From Dryas octopetala (taxonomy: Eukaryota; Streptophyta; Magnoliopsida; Rosales; Rosaceae): a DNA stretch of 64,000 bases. The notes beneath the pieces are model-generated. The model had not been told where the DNA came from. It ran no database searches and saw nothing but the letters and a program-made list of their open reading frames with translations. Both the position numbers and the translations under genes were made by a program. The number at the start of each line of letters is the position of its first letter. Position 1 is the stretch's first letter. Positions 34,301 through 45,178 of this stretch are shown in pieces. The stretch is from positions 26,549,923-26,613,922 of the forward strand of contig OY992834.1 in the NCBI GenBank assembly GCA_963921425.1, written 5' to 3'.

Positions 34301-36168
34301 TGAAAAGGGAAATTTAACAAAGTTTTAGCCATAAATTGCAAACGAGAAGAAGATAAATAACCCAAACGCCGATGCCACAAATGAGTAGAGGTGGTGACAA
34401 GATGATTTGACGGTGGAGGAGGATTCTTTGGATGCTAATGCCAGAAGGTGATAAAGGCCCCCACATTGTTTACCCAAGCCAATTGTTGTCTTCGTAGCCA
34501 AGTCCTGCAAAATACACCAGTTAGGAAAAAAAGTTACTGAGCAATTTAACCCCTTGGTAAGCTTACTCACAGATATAAGGTTGAGCTTAAAAGATGGCAC
34601 ACACAAAACATCTTGCAAGGAAATATGAGAATTCATGGATAAATTGCCAATGGATCGAGGAGATAGGTGCCTGTTCACCACTAGGCAAGACAACAAGTGG
34701 TAGTGAAGTATTCGAGGCTTTGGTAGTGAGGGAATGAATAGAAGCAGTGATATGATCGGTTGCTCCACTATCAATTATCCACTGATGTAAAGAGGGAAAA
34801 GTTTTTGACAAACCTGAGGATAAACCTGCTGCATTGACCTGAATACCTTGTGGTTCATTTACTTTCCCATTCACCAAGGAAAAAATTTGTTGGCACTGAC
34901 CCTTTGATAAATCAGGCATAGCAATCTGTAGCTCTTGCAAGGTAGGACTGGAAGCTACATTGTTGGCTGAAGAAGAGCCTGTCTTATATTTGCTGTGATT
35001 TCCATTAGTCTTGTTAGATTTGTGCAATTGGTGTCTTGGAGGAAAACCATGCAATTTATAGCATGTTTCTATGGTATGATGACCCCTGTCATAGTGCGAG
35101 CAATGGAGGGGCTTGCGATTGTGAGTGGAAGGCCGTTGGTTAATTTTGTCTAACCGCTATGGCAGCATGTTCCACGGTCGGTCGAGAAGATCCCAATTCC
35201 AACTGCTTCTCTTAATGTGAAATTAGAGAATAGGTCTTGCGGAGAGATGGCAAAGGTTGCATGAGCAATATCTGATCGCATGCTGCAGCATATGATTCGT
35301 TCAGACCCATAAGGAACTGAATGACTTTGTTCCTTTCTTCACGCTCACCATGAGCCTTCATGGCTCCACAGGTACAGGAAGGGACATCATTGTATGATGA
35401 AAGTTCATCCCAAAATCCGTTCAACTTGGTATAATAGGCAACGACGGTCATCTAGTCTTGAGAAATAGAAGCTATATCATGTTGAATTTGAAAAATATAT
35501 CCTCGGTGCATTGCTCTGAGAGAAGCGTTCCTCAAGATCTTGCCATTTGTCATGGGTTGTGTCCTGAGTAAATGATGCTATCAACTATGTCTTGATCGAG
35601 AGAATTCAAGATTCAAGATAGGATCATGTCATTGTAACGTTGTCAGGAAGAAAAAACATCAGGAGTAGCCTTCTCTGATGGTCTTTTGATATAGTACCAT
35701 CAATGAAACCAAGCTTGTTCTTGGCACTCAGGGAGATTCTCATGGAACGGCACCAGGTCCCATAGTTATCTCCATTCAAAGGTTTGGAAACAAGGACTAA
35801 CCCTGGATGATCGGAATGATAAATGAAATACGGACTGGAAGCATCGTTAGTGCTTTTTTCTTTGGAAGGTCCAGAGTCATTACCCATGATTGAAAAAAAG
35901 GCTGAGCAAAAAATCAAGAGCTAGAGTCCACGTTCAGGAACTTTTGCTCTGATACCATGTAAAAAGGTATAGAGCTAGCTAGAAAACTTTTGTAATTGGG
36001 CAGAATGAATTTCTTTATGTTGGAAAAGAACTTTATATAGAAGTAATCCTATAATCAAGCAATTAGTCATACAATCTTGCTATACAGAAAGGAAACTAAA
36101 GTGCAGAGTCAAACTATACAATAAAGATACAATCCCTGAGATGTAGGAATCTCAGTAATTTCTCAAGA
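31363..36168 (-). mobile_element. Full-length but broken Copia retrotransposon
   Basis: LTRs are 31363-31565 and 35958-36168, flanked by cattt on both sides (31358-31362, 36169-36173). A perfect primer site tggtatcagagc (complement at 35946-35957) adjoins the 5' LTR, and a gagggggag polypurine tract adjoins the 3' LTR. The LTRs differ by substitutions and an 8-bp ctagctag insertion in the 5' copy; the 5' copy's outer CA terminus is changed to GA. Length 4.8 kb, coding strand minus. Confidence 0.95.
31573..35917 (-). pseudogene. Copia gag-pol remains
   Basis: Fragments occur in the Copia order on the minus strand. Gag: 35917-35624 (SKPLNGDNYGTWCRSMRISL) and 35451-35212 (LNGFWDELSSYND). Protease: near 34790 (WIIDSGATDHIT). 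Integrase: 34146-33799 (VDDYTRFTWIF, PQQNGVVERKHRH, with the second catalytic Asp replaced in NNGGEF). RT: 32971-32573 (DVHNAFLHGDL) and 32547-32239 (YVDDILIT). RNase H: 32036-31573 ([10 protein letters not shown] and the terminal DVFTKPLG). At least five frameshifts or stops separate the pieces, so no polyprotein can be made. It is copy-dead but could be mobilised in trans because the LTRs and priming sites survive. Confidence 0.9.
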
Positions 36169-36173
36169 CATTT

Positions 36174-36694
36174 CAGAACGTTTTAGAAAAAGCAAACAAA
36201 TGGGTTCCAACTCCCAAGTCAAAGCCTCTTAGACCAAATAATAATAATAAAAATAATTAATGGCTACTATTAATTAATGTGCAGAATGCGTGAATAGTTG
36301 GATTGATGATATTACTAGTGAACTAGGCATGTTGGTTTATATCTGGATGCAAGCTTTGAACTCCAACGAGACTACTACAGGAATTAACAAATATTGTGTA
36401 ACTCCAAAGAAATAATGATATGAGAAAATTCTAGGGCTTTTTGAGTTTTGGTCATTGTAAGGAAGTGGGTAAGTAGGAAGGGGTGGGTAGAATAGATTTA
36501 CTTTCTTTATTTTTTAGTTATGTCCTTAATTAGAGGTCATTTTACAATAAGATAAATTTGTCATTATCTTTTTCATTAAAGTATGGATGAAAAAACAAGA
36601 CGGAGGTGTGAATATAACCACTCTAAAGACAAATTCCCACTTATACTTATAGTAACAGAGTTTCCAAAGCCGTCGACTTTTAGGATTATAGTAG
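36174..36694. other. Spacer, nothing recognised
   Basis: AT-rich sequence between the Copia element and a MITE. There is no exon-like or terminal-repeat signal. Confidence 0.5.
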
Positions 36695-36881
36695 TGCTAG
36701 GAATCACAACTTTTTTTCTCAATTTTTATTTATTCCCAACTTACATGACATTTATACATTGGACACTAAAAAAAAAATATAAAAACCTAAAAAAGAAAAA
36801 TAAGAATTTTGTCCAGTAAAGTGATGACACATAAGGTGGAAAACAAAAGTTAGAAAAAAAAAGGTTAGGAATCTTAGCATT
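36695..36881. mobile_element. MITE, copy 2 of the intron-8 family
   Basis: The left end tgctaggaatcacaac and the right end (complement atgctaagattcctaac) are TIRs. The interior acttacatgacatttatac and gtccagtaaagtgatgacac match the copy at 11932-12122. Confidence 0.65.
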
Positions 36882-37058
36882 TCCGACTGCAACAAGAGAT
36901 AATATTTATGCTGCAGCATCCATCCAAAACTGAGAACAGAAGAGGACAACAATTTGCCACATTGATCCAAAAAAAAAAAAAAAAAGTTTAAAAGAGGAGA
37001 ATAAACTTTCAACTGTTGTGCTTGCTAGATCAAAAGAGAGGCTAAGCTTAGCCATGTG

Positions 37059-37741
37059 TGTTGGAAATTGATTAAAAATAAAAAGGAGGTTTGCTACAGT
37101 AGTTTTGTTTGAAAGGAGAAGAACCATGTGTTTATGACACATGATGAAAAAGGGTGCTGCAGCATGGTGTGATAGAGACAAGCCTCCTTGAAACAAGGAG
37201 GGCTATGACAATTGATAGGTAGGGGGCTGAGGAGCTGTGGGCTAGTTGGATCAAGTTGAAAACCAACTCTTGGTCTTTATTAGTTGGCACATTGATGGCT
37301 GCCTTTTGTTTGTTGACTTCGGTGGATGAAAGAGTTCACCCACTGCAATTGTTTATAAAAGGCAGCAACCCTTTCATATATTTAAGTAGCAAGGCATTAG
37401 AGAATCAAGCCTTGTGAGCTTCTGAGTGCAGAGAGGAAACAAGAGTGCAATACTCTTGGGTGAGATAGAGAGTTCTTGGGAAATTCTATGAGTGTGGGTG
37501 TACAAGGGTTTTTTGGGATTGGGTTATGTGATATAACTCAAGTATGTCTTGTACTATTTGTATTCTCATAGTGAAGAACAAATATCTCTGGTGGATGTAG
37601 GTGAAAATTTGTCGAACCACATTAATCTTGTGTGCATTATTTTTATTTCTTTATTATTCTTGATATTTCTCTGAAGGAGGATCCTGGAGGGGATTTGTAA
37701 ATACTCTCAAGTTAATATAGAGAGGTCCAGTTTTGCCAACA
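37059..37741 (+). mobile_element. Solo LTR (683 bp, 5-bp TSD)
   Basis: Starts tgttggaaattg and ends gttttgccaaca, with the direct repeat atgtg immediately outside both ends (37054-37058, 37742-37746). A TATA-like tttataaaagg lies near 37350. No primer site or internal sequence is attached. Recombination between the LTRs of a former element is the standard explanation. Strand is assigned from the TATA position. Confidence 0.8.
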
Positions 37742-37746
37742 ATGTG

Positions 37747-38570
37747 TACAGAAAGCAAAACATGGCGGCCGATGCTCCTGCTGGCTTAGGACATTCCTAT
37801 ATTTCTTGGGTACTCATATCCTGGACTCCCCTCCCCTTGCTGTGGCAAGTTTTTGTGACTGAGTATGGTTTTGGACCTTTTGGTTATGCTAGCTAGATGT
37901 AGTACATCCTATTGTAGTTTTTTATTTGAGGCTTTGGCCCACCCATCTACCCAAAAAACAGGGGGTGGGGGGAAAAAAAAACAAAAAGACTAAAGGCTTG
38001 CCTCTGCTGTGCAAAGACTGAAGAGAGAGGAAATGCAAAATCAAAGTGAAAGAAACTAAATAAATTATTATTTGGCCATTAATCAAATATAGAGAGCAAG
38101 AAAAGCAAGCAGTTCTCATACTGTTAAAGTATATCACACAGACGAAAAAAAAAACCCAGTTTTGTTTTTTATTTTTTTGAGCAGAGAGCAAAATAACACT
38201 GAAACAAGCAGATGGCAACAGTACCCTCTTCAAACGGCATCATCTTGCGTAACTCTCCTCTTTAAGCATCTTGATCAATCTGCAAAGCCAAAAACTTGAC
38301 ATTAGCAAGACATGACAAATATCTCCAGTTTTGAATAGTTCACACTTCACAGCTTACAATGATGAAGCCAAAAACTTTTTGAAACCAGCATATACGACAT
38401 CATATATTACTTTTTGACTTACTACTCTTGAAGAGCATGAACAAATTAACACTCTAGACTGAATGAGGGTAACCGCAATGGAGTAAAAATTAAAATTTTA
38501 TGAAATTCATTCTGTAACTAAAGAAAAACACTCAACAAAATATCCAAAATTGAAGCTCATATCCAAGTCC
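37747..38570. other. Spacer with one weak exon-like segment
   Basis: Mostly non-coding. On the minus strand, tttggctttgcag precedes a short frame (38279-38240: LIKMLKEESYAR then stop) that looks like the last exon of a gene. No joining exon was found nearby, and the piece at 51226-51162 is out of phase with it. Confidence 0.3.
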
Positions 38571-38575
38571 TAACT

Positions 38576-38611
38576 GTTTGTGGGAAAACCCACACCGATC
38601 CAAACAGCCTA
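38576..38611 (+). repeat. Remnant of the Gypsy 5' LTR
   Basis: tgtttgtgggaaaacccaca and following bases match the start of the 3' LTR at 48207 exactly for about 36 bp, then diverge completely. Primer-binding site and leader are missing, so about 1 kb of LTR plus the leader has been deleted. Confidence 0.9.
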
Positions 38612-40343
38612 CGTGGACGACCGGTCGGCTCGGGAAAGCGCGAATCACATATTTCCGGGCTTCGAGGACATGCCTCCGGCCGAGCAGGCCGAGTTCTTGA
38701 AAGCCCACCGCCTCCTCCAGCAGAAACAGGCGGCCTTCAGGAAACACTCTCCCGAAGGTCTGGGAGGAGACCGTGCCGAGCCGGGCACGGATCAACGACC
38801 TCCAATCCGATCCAGGTTGGGGGATGTTAACCCAACTGGTTCGACTGAACCCAGGGTGCCAGTCAGAAGCAGACTTGGTCCCACCATCAGTCAAGGCCCC
38901 TCCACATCGGACACTCATTCGGGGAGACGATCCGCCGCGGAGCGATTGGGAGATACTATGGTCATGTCCGACCGTCGTCCACTCAGTGAAAGGATCACCC
39001 GCCAACTAGTAAGCGAGAGACTCGGTGATCGAACCGAACGCTCGGGGGAGAATCAAGCCGAGCCGACCACTCCCGACGTGGAAAATTTGGTCTGAACCCT
39101 GGTACAAAACCAAATCCGGAGCGTCCACGATCGGCTCGGCCAGGTCGAGGTCTCCAGGGGGTACACCGGTAGAGCCGACCACGGGGAAGAGCTTCCCCTC
39201 CCGTACACCAGCAGAATCATGGATGCTGAGGTCTCCCGGGACACCAAGCCTCCCAAGATGGATCAGTACGACGGAACCAAGGATCCGTACGATCATCTTG
39301 ACAGCTTCAGGTACGCCATGGAAGCCCGCCAGGCGTCTGAAGCCACTAAGTGCCGAATTTTTCCTTCAACCTTGAAGGGATCGGCTCGGGGTTGGTTCCA
39401 GACTCTCCAGCCCAACTCCATCAACTCCTTCTCCGACCTCCGGAGGGCCTTCCTGGCGAGATATCGAGTTGTATCCGAACGACTCTACAACTTGAACGAT
39501 ATGTCGCTTATCAAACAACAGGAAGGGGAAAGCCTCAAGGCCTATCTGATACGCTTCAACATCGAGTACACGAAGTGCGACGATTGCGACGACAGATCGG
39601 CTAAGAACGCCCTTATGCAAGGTCTGCTCGCCGGGGGGCTCCGCTCCCACCTGATGAGGAACCCTCCCTCTACTTATGATGAGCTTTCTGCTGAAGCCAC
39701 TAAGTGGGCGCGGGCTGAGGAGTGGGATGCCCAGGTGGAGGCCCTGAATCCCAGGCCGACCTCAGCCAAGAGAAAGGAGGGAGAGGTTGCAAGCCCCAAA
39801 CCCCAGGTCCAATCCAAGAAGACCAGGACCAAGGAACCACGCCAACTTCTGGGCAAGGGGCCCAAGTTCATCCAATACACGGAGTACACTCCCCTAAACG
39901 CCGGTCTGGAGACGATCTTCTCCAAGGTCAAGGACCAGCTCCCAGCTGCAAGGGAGATCAAGGGACCACCCCCAGACCAAATCAAGGAGGGCGTCTTCTG
40001 TAAGTACCACTCCAATCACGGCCACGTCACGGGCGACTGCTACGCTCTCCGCGACGGAATTGAGACTCTTGCCCGGGCGGGTAAGATCAATCAATTCCTG
40101 GCCGGCGGGCCTAGGGTACCCAAGGCCGCGCCGAAGAAGCCCACCAACACCATCGATGTCAGGGATGCCGCGATCGGATCAATTGGCGGGGGCTCAACCT
40201 TCGTGGGAAGCTCGAACCGATCCCAGAAGGAGTATGTCAGACAGGCGGCTCAAGCCCACGAGTCCCTGTCGATCCAGGCAGGTCAGCCCAGCACTTCCAA
40301 AAGACAACGGAAAGACTGGGCACCGGTCACCGGTCACCTTTGA
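38580..40343 (+). pseudogene. Gypsy gag (interrupted)
   Basis: One frame runs from the LTR remnant through the Gag region. It is interrupted by TGA at 39093-39095 and reopens at ATG 39219. The core (from about 39255) has the Gag signature YDGTKDPYDHLDSFRYAME, GWFQTL and LIRFN. A zinc-knuckle-like CKYHSNHGHVTGDCYALRDG lies near 40000. The frame ends at 40343 just after a tandem 7-bp duplication (accggtc twice, about 40322-40336), which shifts gag out of frame with protease. Two lesions therefore block synthesis of a complete Gag. The role in an active element is to form the virus-like particle. Confidence 0.9.
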
Positions 40344-42708
40344 GCCGAACAAGGCGAATGAGATCATCTTCCCCCACTATGATCCGGTCGTCATAGTGGC
40401 TGAGGTGGCCGGGACCACCATTGCACGCTCCTTCGTCGATGGAGGGAGCGCAGTCAACATTCTCTACCATTCTGCGTTCGCGCAGATGGGCATCGGCGAG
40501 GATAAGCTGGAGACCGACACTCCCGCCTTGGTCGGGTTCGGGGGAGAGGTGGTTCAGCCCCTCGGACATATCTACCTTCCCCTTTCGCTCGGGAAGGGAC
40601 CGATCAAGAAGACTTGCATGACGTACTTCATCGTCGTCAAGCGGCCATCAGCCTACAACATCATTCTGGGCAGACCAGCTTTGGTCGACCTCGACTGTAT
40701 CGTCCACTACGCCAACCTCCTCATCAAATGTCCGGTGGGCGACGATTGCATTATCATTCAGGGAGACCAGTGCTCAGCTCGGTCTTGCTACGCCGCTTCG
40801 ATCAAGTAGAAGGGTCAGCTGCCGAACTCGCAGGAACTTGACTCCATCTCCGATTCGGGCAGGTGGCCGAGGACGGAAACATTCGACTTCACTTCCGAGC
40901 CGAACCCAGAATCTCGGCCCCTTCCCATCGAGGCCTGGGAGGAAGTGCCGATCTCGGACGATACCCCAGATCGGCTCGTACGAGTAGGGACTCAGATCAG
41001 CCCCGAGCAACGTTCTGCCATAATCGACTTCCTCCGTGCAAATGCAGAAGTGTTCGCCTGGTCTTACGATGACATGCCAGGCATATCGTCTGACGTGATC
41101 ACCCACAGGCTGAACATCGACCCGGGATGCAAACCGGTCCGTCAGAGGAGGAGGTCATATGATCCGGTCCGATACGCCGCCATGGCTGAAGAGGTAACCA
41201 AGTTGCAAAGCAACGGGTTCATCCGGGAGGTCAACTATCCCGACTGGCTTGCCAACGTGGTCATGGTGAAAAAGAACAACGGGAAGTGGAGGATGTGCGT
41301 GGACTTCACCGACCTGAACAGGGCTTGTCCCAAGGACAGCTTTCCCTTGCCTAGAATAGATCAGCTCGTCGATGCAACAGCTGGACATCGGCTCCTCAGT
41401 TTCATGGACGCCTATTCTGGGTATAACCAGATCCTCATGCATAAATCCGACCAGGAAGGCACATCTTTCATAACGGATCGCGGCATGTACTGCTACAAGG
41501 TCATGCCCTTCGGTCTCAAAAACGCCGGAGCCACCTACCAAAGGCTGGTCAACCACATGTTCAGATCTTCCATAGGCAAATCCGTAGAGGTTTACGTGGA
41601 TGACATGCTGGTCAAAAGCATCAAAGCGGACGATCACGTCAGGGACCTCGCAGACATGTTCGGAGTCCTAAAAGAATATCAGATGCGGCTGAACCCCGCC
41701 AAGTGTGTCTTTGGAGTTTGGTCAGGCAAATTCCTTGGCTATCTGGTCAGCCAACGGGGGATCGAGGCCAATCCGGAGAAGATCCAGGCTTTGATCAACA
41801 TGAAGCCCCCAAGGACACGCAAGGAAATCCAGAGTCTGACTGGAAGAGTCGCCGCCCTGAACCGGTTCATCTCGAAGTCCATTGACCGGTGCCTCCCTTT
41901 CTTCAAAGCTTTACGGGGAGCAGGGAAGGGCATAGAATGGACCCCCCAATGCGAGCAGGCCTTTCAAGACCTGAAAAGGCACATGGGGGAACCTCCCATA
42001 TTATCCAAACCAGAGGAAGGTGAAGAACTTTTTCTCTACCTCTCTGTCTCTGACTCGGCTCTCAGCTCAGTTCTGGTGAGAGAGGTCGGCGGTGTACAAC
42101 ACCCGGTCTTCTATACGAGCCGAGCCCTCGCCGATGGCGAGACCAGGTATCCAAAATTCGAGAAGATGGCTCTCGCCCTGGTCAGCTCGGCTCGGAAATT
42201 AAGGCCCTACTTCCAGGCTCACTCAATCGTCGTCTTGACCGATCAGCCGCTCAGACAAATCCTGGCAAAGCCCAAAACTTCGGGTCGGCTCATCAAGTGG
42301 TCGATCGAGCTCGGCGAGTTTGACATCATCTACCGTCCCAGGACGGCCATCAAAGGTCAAACCATGTCAGACTTCATCTGTGAGTCGACCACCCCGACGG
42401 AAGACCCACTGCGCGCCGACGCTACACAAACCGCGTCTGATCCGAACACGAACGGCAATCGCAGCCAGGCTGATCTCCTCACCTGGACCCTCTACGTGGA
42501 CGGATCTTCCAACGCCATGGGAAGTGGAGCCGGGCTTGTTCTGATCTCCCCAGAACAGGTTGTGATGGAGTATGCTCTTCGCTTCAGATTCCATGCGTCT
42601 AACAATGAAGCAGAGTATGAGGCGCTCATCGCCGGACTCAGACTGGCAAGGGAGCTCGGCGCGACCAAACTGAACATCTTCAGCGACTCCCAACTCATTG
42701 TCAACTAG
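40344..42708 (+). pseudogene. Gypsy protease, reverse transcriptase and RNase H (interrupted)
   Basis: The protease region (about 40350-40809) has VDGGSAVNILY, with the catalytic D-S/T-G changed to D-G-G. An in-frame TAG at 40807-40809 separates it from RT. RT (ATG 40945 within the same frame) shows NGKWRMCVDFTDLN, SFMDAYSGYNQI, MPFGLKNAGATYQ and the catalytic YVDDM at about 41594. RNase H 1 follows (PVFYTSRALADGE). The second RNase H begins at about 42484 (TLYVDGSSNAMGSGAGLVL, SNNEAEYEALIAGL). A second in-frame TAG at 42706-42708 cuts it. Both stops could come from CAG by C-to-T change. Confidence 0.9.
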
Positions 42709-42711
42709 ATA

Positions 42712-44183
42712 TTGGGAGAGTATGAGACTCGAGAACCTAGCATGACTGCCTACCTCGAGAAGACCTGTATGCTGCTCGGGAACTTCCACGAATACAAAAT
42801 ATCCCAAATCCCGAGGGCAGAAAATTGCAGAGCCGACGCCTTGGCCCGCTTGGCTTCGGCCACGGACACCGGATCCGCTAGGCACGTTCCAGTTGAAATC
42901 CTGAACAAACCTAGCACCGCCGAAAACGAAGCCGCCGTTATGCAGACCGAGGCCGAGCCGAACTGGATGACGCCGATCATCAACTACTTGGTCTCCGGGA
43001 TCCTCCCTCCGGAGAGGGACAAGGCACGTCTCATCAAGACGAGGTCGGCTCGGTTCAGCATGATCAACGGTCAGCTCTACAAAAGGAGTTTTTCCCTACC
43101 CTACTTGCGGTGTGTCACTCCCCAAGAAGGTCAGGATGTGCTGAGAGAAATTCACGAGGGGATATGCGGAAACCACTCTGGAGGAAGAGCCCTCGCCTAC
43201 AAGACGATCCGGCATGGCTATTTCTGGCCGACGCTGAACAAAGACGCGGATCATCTCTCTCGCGCTTGTATCAAATGCCAGCAATTTGCCGCAGTCCCCC
43301 ATCAACCTCCCTAGTTGCTGACCTCCATATCCAGCCCCTGGCCATTCGCGCAGTGGGGACTCGATCTGATCGGCCCTATGCCGAAAGCGAAAGGGCAAGT
43401 CACCATGGCCGTAGTAGCAGTCGACTACTTCACCAAGTGGGCCGAAGCCGAGCCCCTAGCCACTACCACGGCCGAGCGGATGGAGACCTTCGTCTGGAAG
43501 AACATCATATGCCGGTTCGGCATGCCACACACCATCATTGCGGACAATGGAAAACAGTTCGACTGCAAGAAATTCAGGAGTTTTTGTTCACGTCTGAACA
43601 TCAACTTACGCTTCACTGCTCCTTACCATCCGCAGTCGAACGGACAGGTCAAGGCCATCAACAAGATCATCAACTAAAGACTAAACTTGATAGTGCTAAG
43701 GGAAATTGGCCTGAACTCTTGCCAGAGGTGCTTTGGTCCTACCGAACTTCCTATCGCAACTCCACGAAGGAAACACCTTACGCATTGGTATTCGGAACTG
43801 ACGCTGTCGTCCCGGTCGAAATGGGGACTTCTTCATTCCGGACCGGTACGTACAATCCCGAGACCAATGACATCGGACTTCGGCTCGGCCTGGATATGAT
43901 CGAAGAGAGGCGAACCGACGCCAATCTCTGCCGAGCCGCTTACCAACAGAGGGTAGCCAAATACTACAATCAAAGGGTCAGGCCCAGGAGCTTCGGATTG
44001 GGCAGTCTCGTCATGAAGAAGAATCCCCTTGCCGTCAAGGAGAGCTCATTCGATCCGAACTGGACCGGACCATACAGGATCACGGGCATAATCAAGCCTG
44101 GCACTTACAACTTGGCCACTTTGGCCGGGAAGCCTCTCAAGCATAGCTGGAACGCTGAACACTTGAAGACTTATTATCAGTAA
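42712..44183 (+). pseudogene. Gypsy integrase (interrupted, catalytic Glu lost)
   Basis: The same frame as RT continues with the end of the second RNase H (AENCRADALARLA) and the HHCC zinc region (CIKCQQFA at about 43270). A TAG at 43312-43314 intervenes. The DDE core has WGLDLIGPMP and IIADNGKQFD, but the third acidic residue is Lys in SNGQVKAINK, so catalysis should fail. A frame change at about 43675 leads to the C-terminal part, which ends at 44183 (WPELLPEVLWSYRTS, NWTGPYRI, WNAEHLKTYY). Integrase would insert element DNA into the genome; this copy cannot. Confidence 0.9.
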
Positions 44184-44362
44184 AAATGTAGTTAGGATCG
44201 GGGACTGTCCGACCTAACACTTATTCCAATCAATGAAAAGATGAACACATTTTGACTCATCTTTCTTCTTATTTTTCGAAGCAAACACTGGGGACTCTAC
44301 TCCTATACACTTTCAACAAAGAGGAAAGATCTAAGTGTTTCCTTCGAAAAAATAATAAACCC

Positions 44363-44640
44363 ATGTGTCGAGCCGAAGTGCCATTTTCGGCCCGACGCTC
44401 GGCATATTACAGACTCATAAGGTCTATAAACTCATGTGTCGAGCTGGCGCGCCACTTTCGGCCCGACGCTCGGCATATTACAGACTCATCAGGTCTATAA
44501 ACTCATGTGTCGAGCTGGCGCGCCACTTTCGGCCCGACGCTCGGCATATTACAGACTCATCAGGTCTATAAACTCATGTGTCGAGCTGGCGCGCCACTTT
44601 CGGCCTGACGCTCGGCATATTACAGACTCATCAGATCTAT
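44363..44640. repeat. 71-bp tandem array inside the Gypsy element
   Basis: About four units starting atgtgtcgagc at 44363, 44434, 44505 and 44576. Units 2-4 contain tggcgcgcca. Each unit includes ttcggcccgacgctcggcat. The overlapping frames at 44365, 44436 and 44252 are translations of the repeat. Such arrays between integrase and the 3' LTR are known in Tat-type elements. Confidence 0.95.
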
Positions 44641-45178
44641 AAAAATCTCTGTCCGAGCCGAAGCGACTTTCTACAGTCCTAACGTTCAACAGGATATTTC
44701 TAAAGGAAAAATATACACTCCAACCAAAACTTTCATCGCGCATGCCGAGCCGATCTGAAAGTAGGTTTGAATATTTTTTCCAAAAAACAAAATTCTTAAA
44801 TATCTCAATGGGTATGCCGAGCCCATCCGGGATCACTAGGGTTTTTAAATTCCTCCTTATCTTCATTATGCTTATCAAGCTTATCCGAAGACAAGTTGTA
44901 ATTTATCATTACTTTTCTTTTCATTGCGATCGGGAAGCCGAACCGATCTCAAAGAACCTTGGCTTTTATTATGTTTTTCTTGTTCATATGTTATTAGTTA
45001 TGTCTCTAGCTTAATTATCGAGCTGAACTGACAACAACTTGTTTCATAAAAAGAAAATATTGATAAATTAAACAAAGTAAAACCAAGTACAGATTGTTCC
45101 AAAATCAATTTAAACCCGAGCCACACTTCGGCTCGGGAACAAAAACAAAACAACATAAAAATTAAACAAAATTAGCTA

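Noticed and set aside
35946..35957. TGGTATCAGAGC words (also 52805, 58608) as possible tRNA pieces
   Set aside because: They are primer-binding sites beside LTRs, complementary to the initiator tRNA 3' end; no cloverleaf is present.
38532..39005. 157-codon minus-strand frame opposite Gypsy gag
   Set aside because: Shadow of gag, whose domain signature is on the plus strand.
44252..44642. Overlapping plus-strand frames in the 71-bp array
   Set aside because: Translations of tandem repeat units; the same phrase recurs in each frame.
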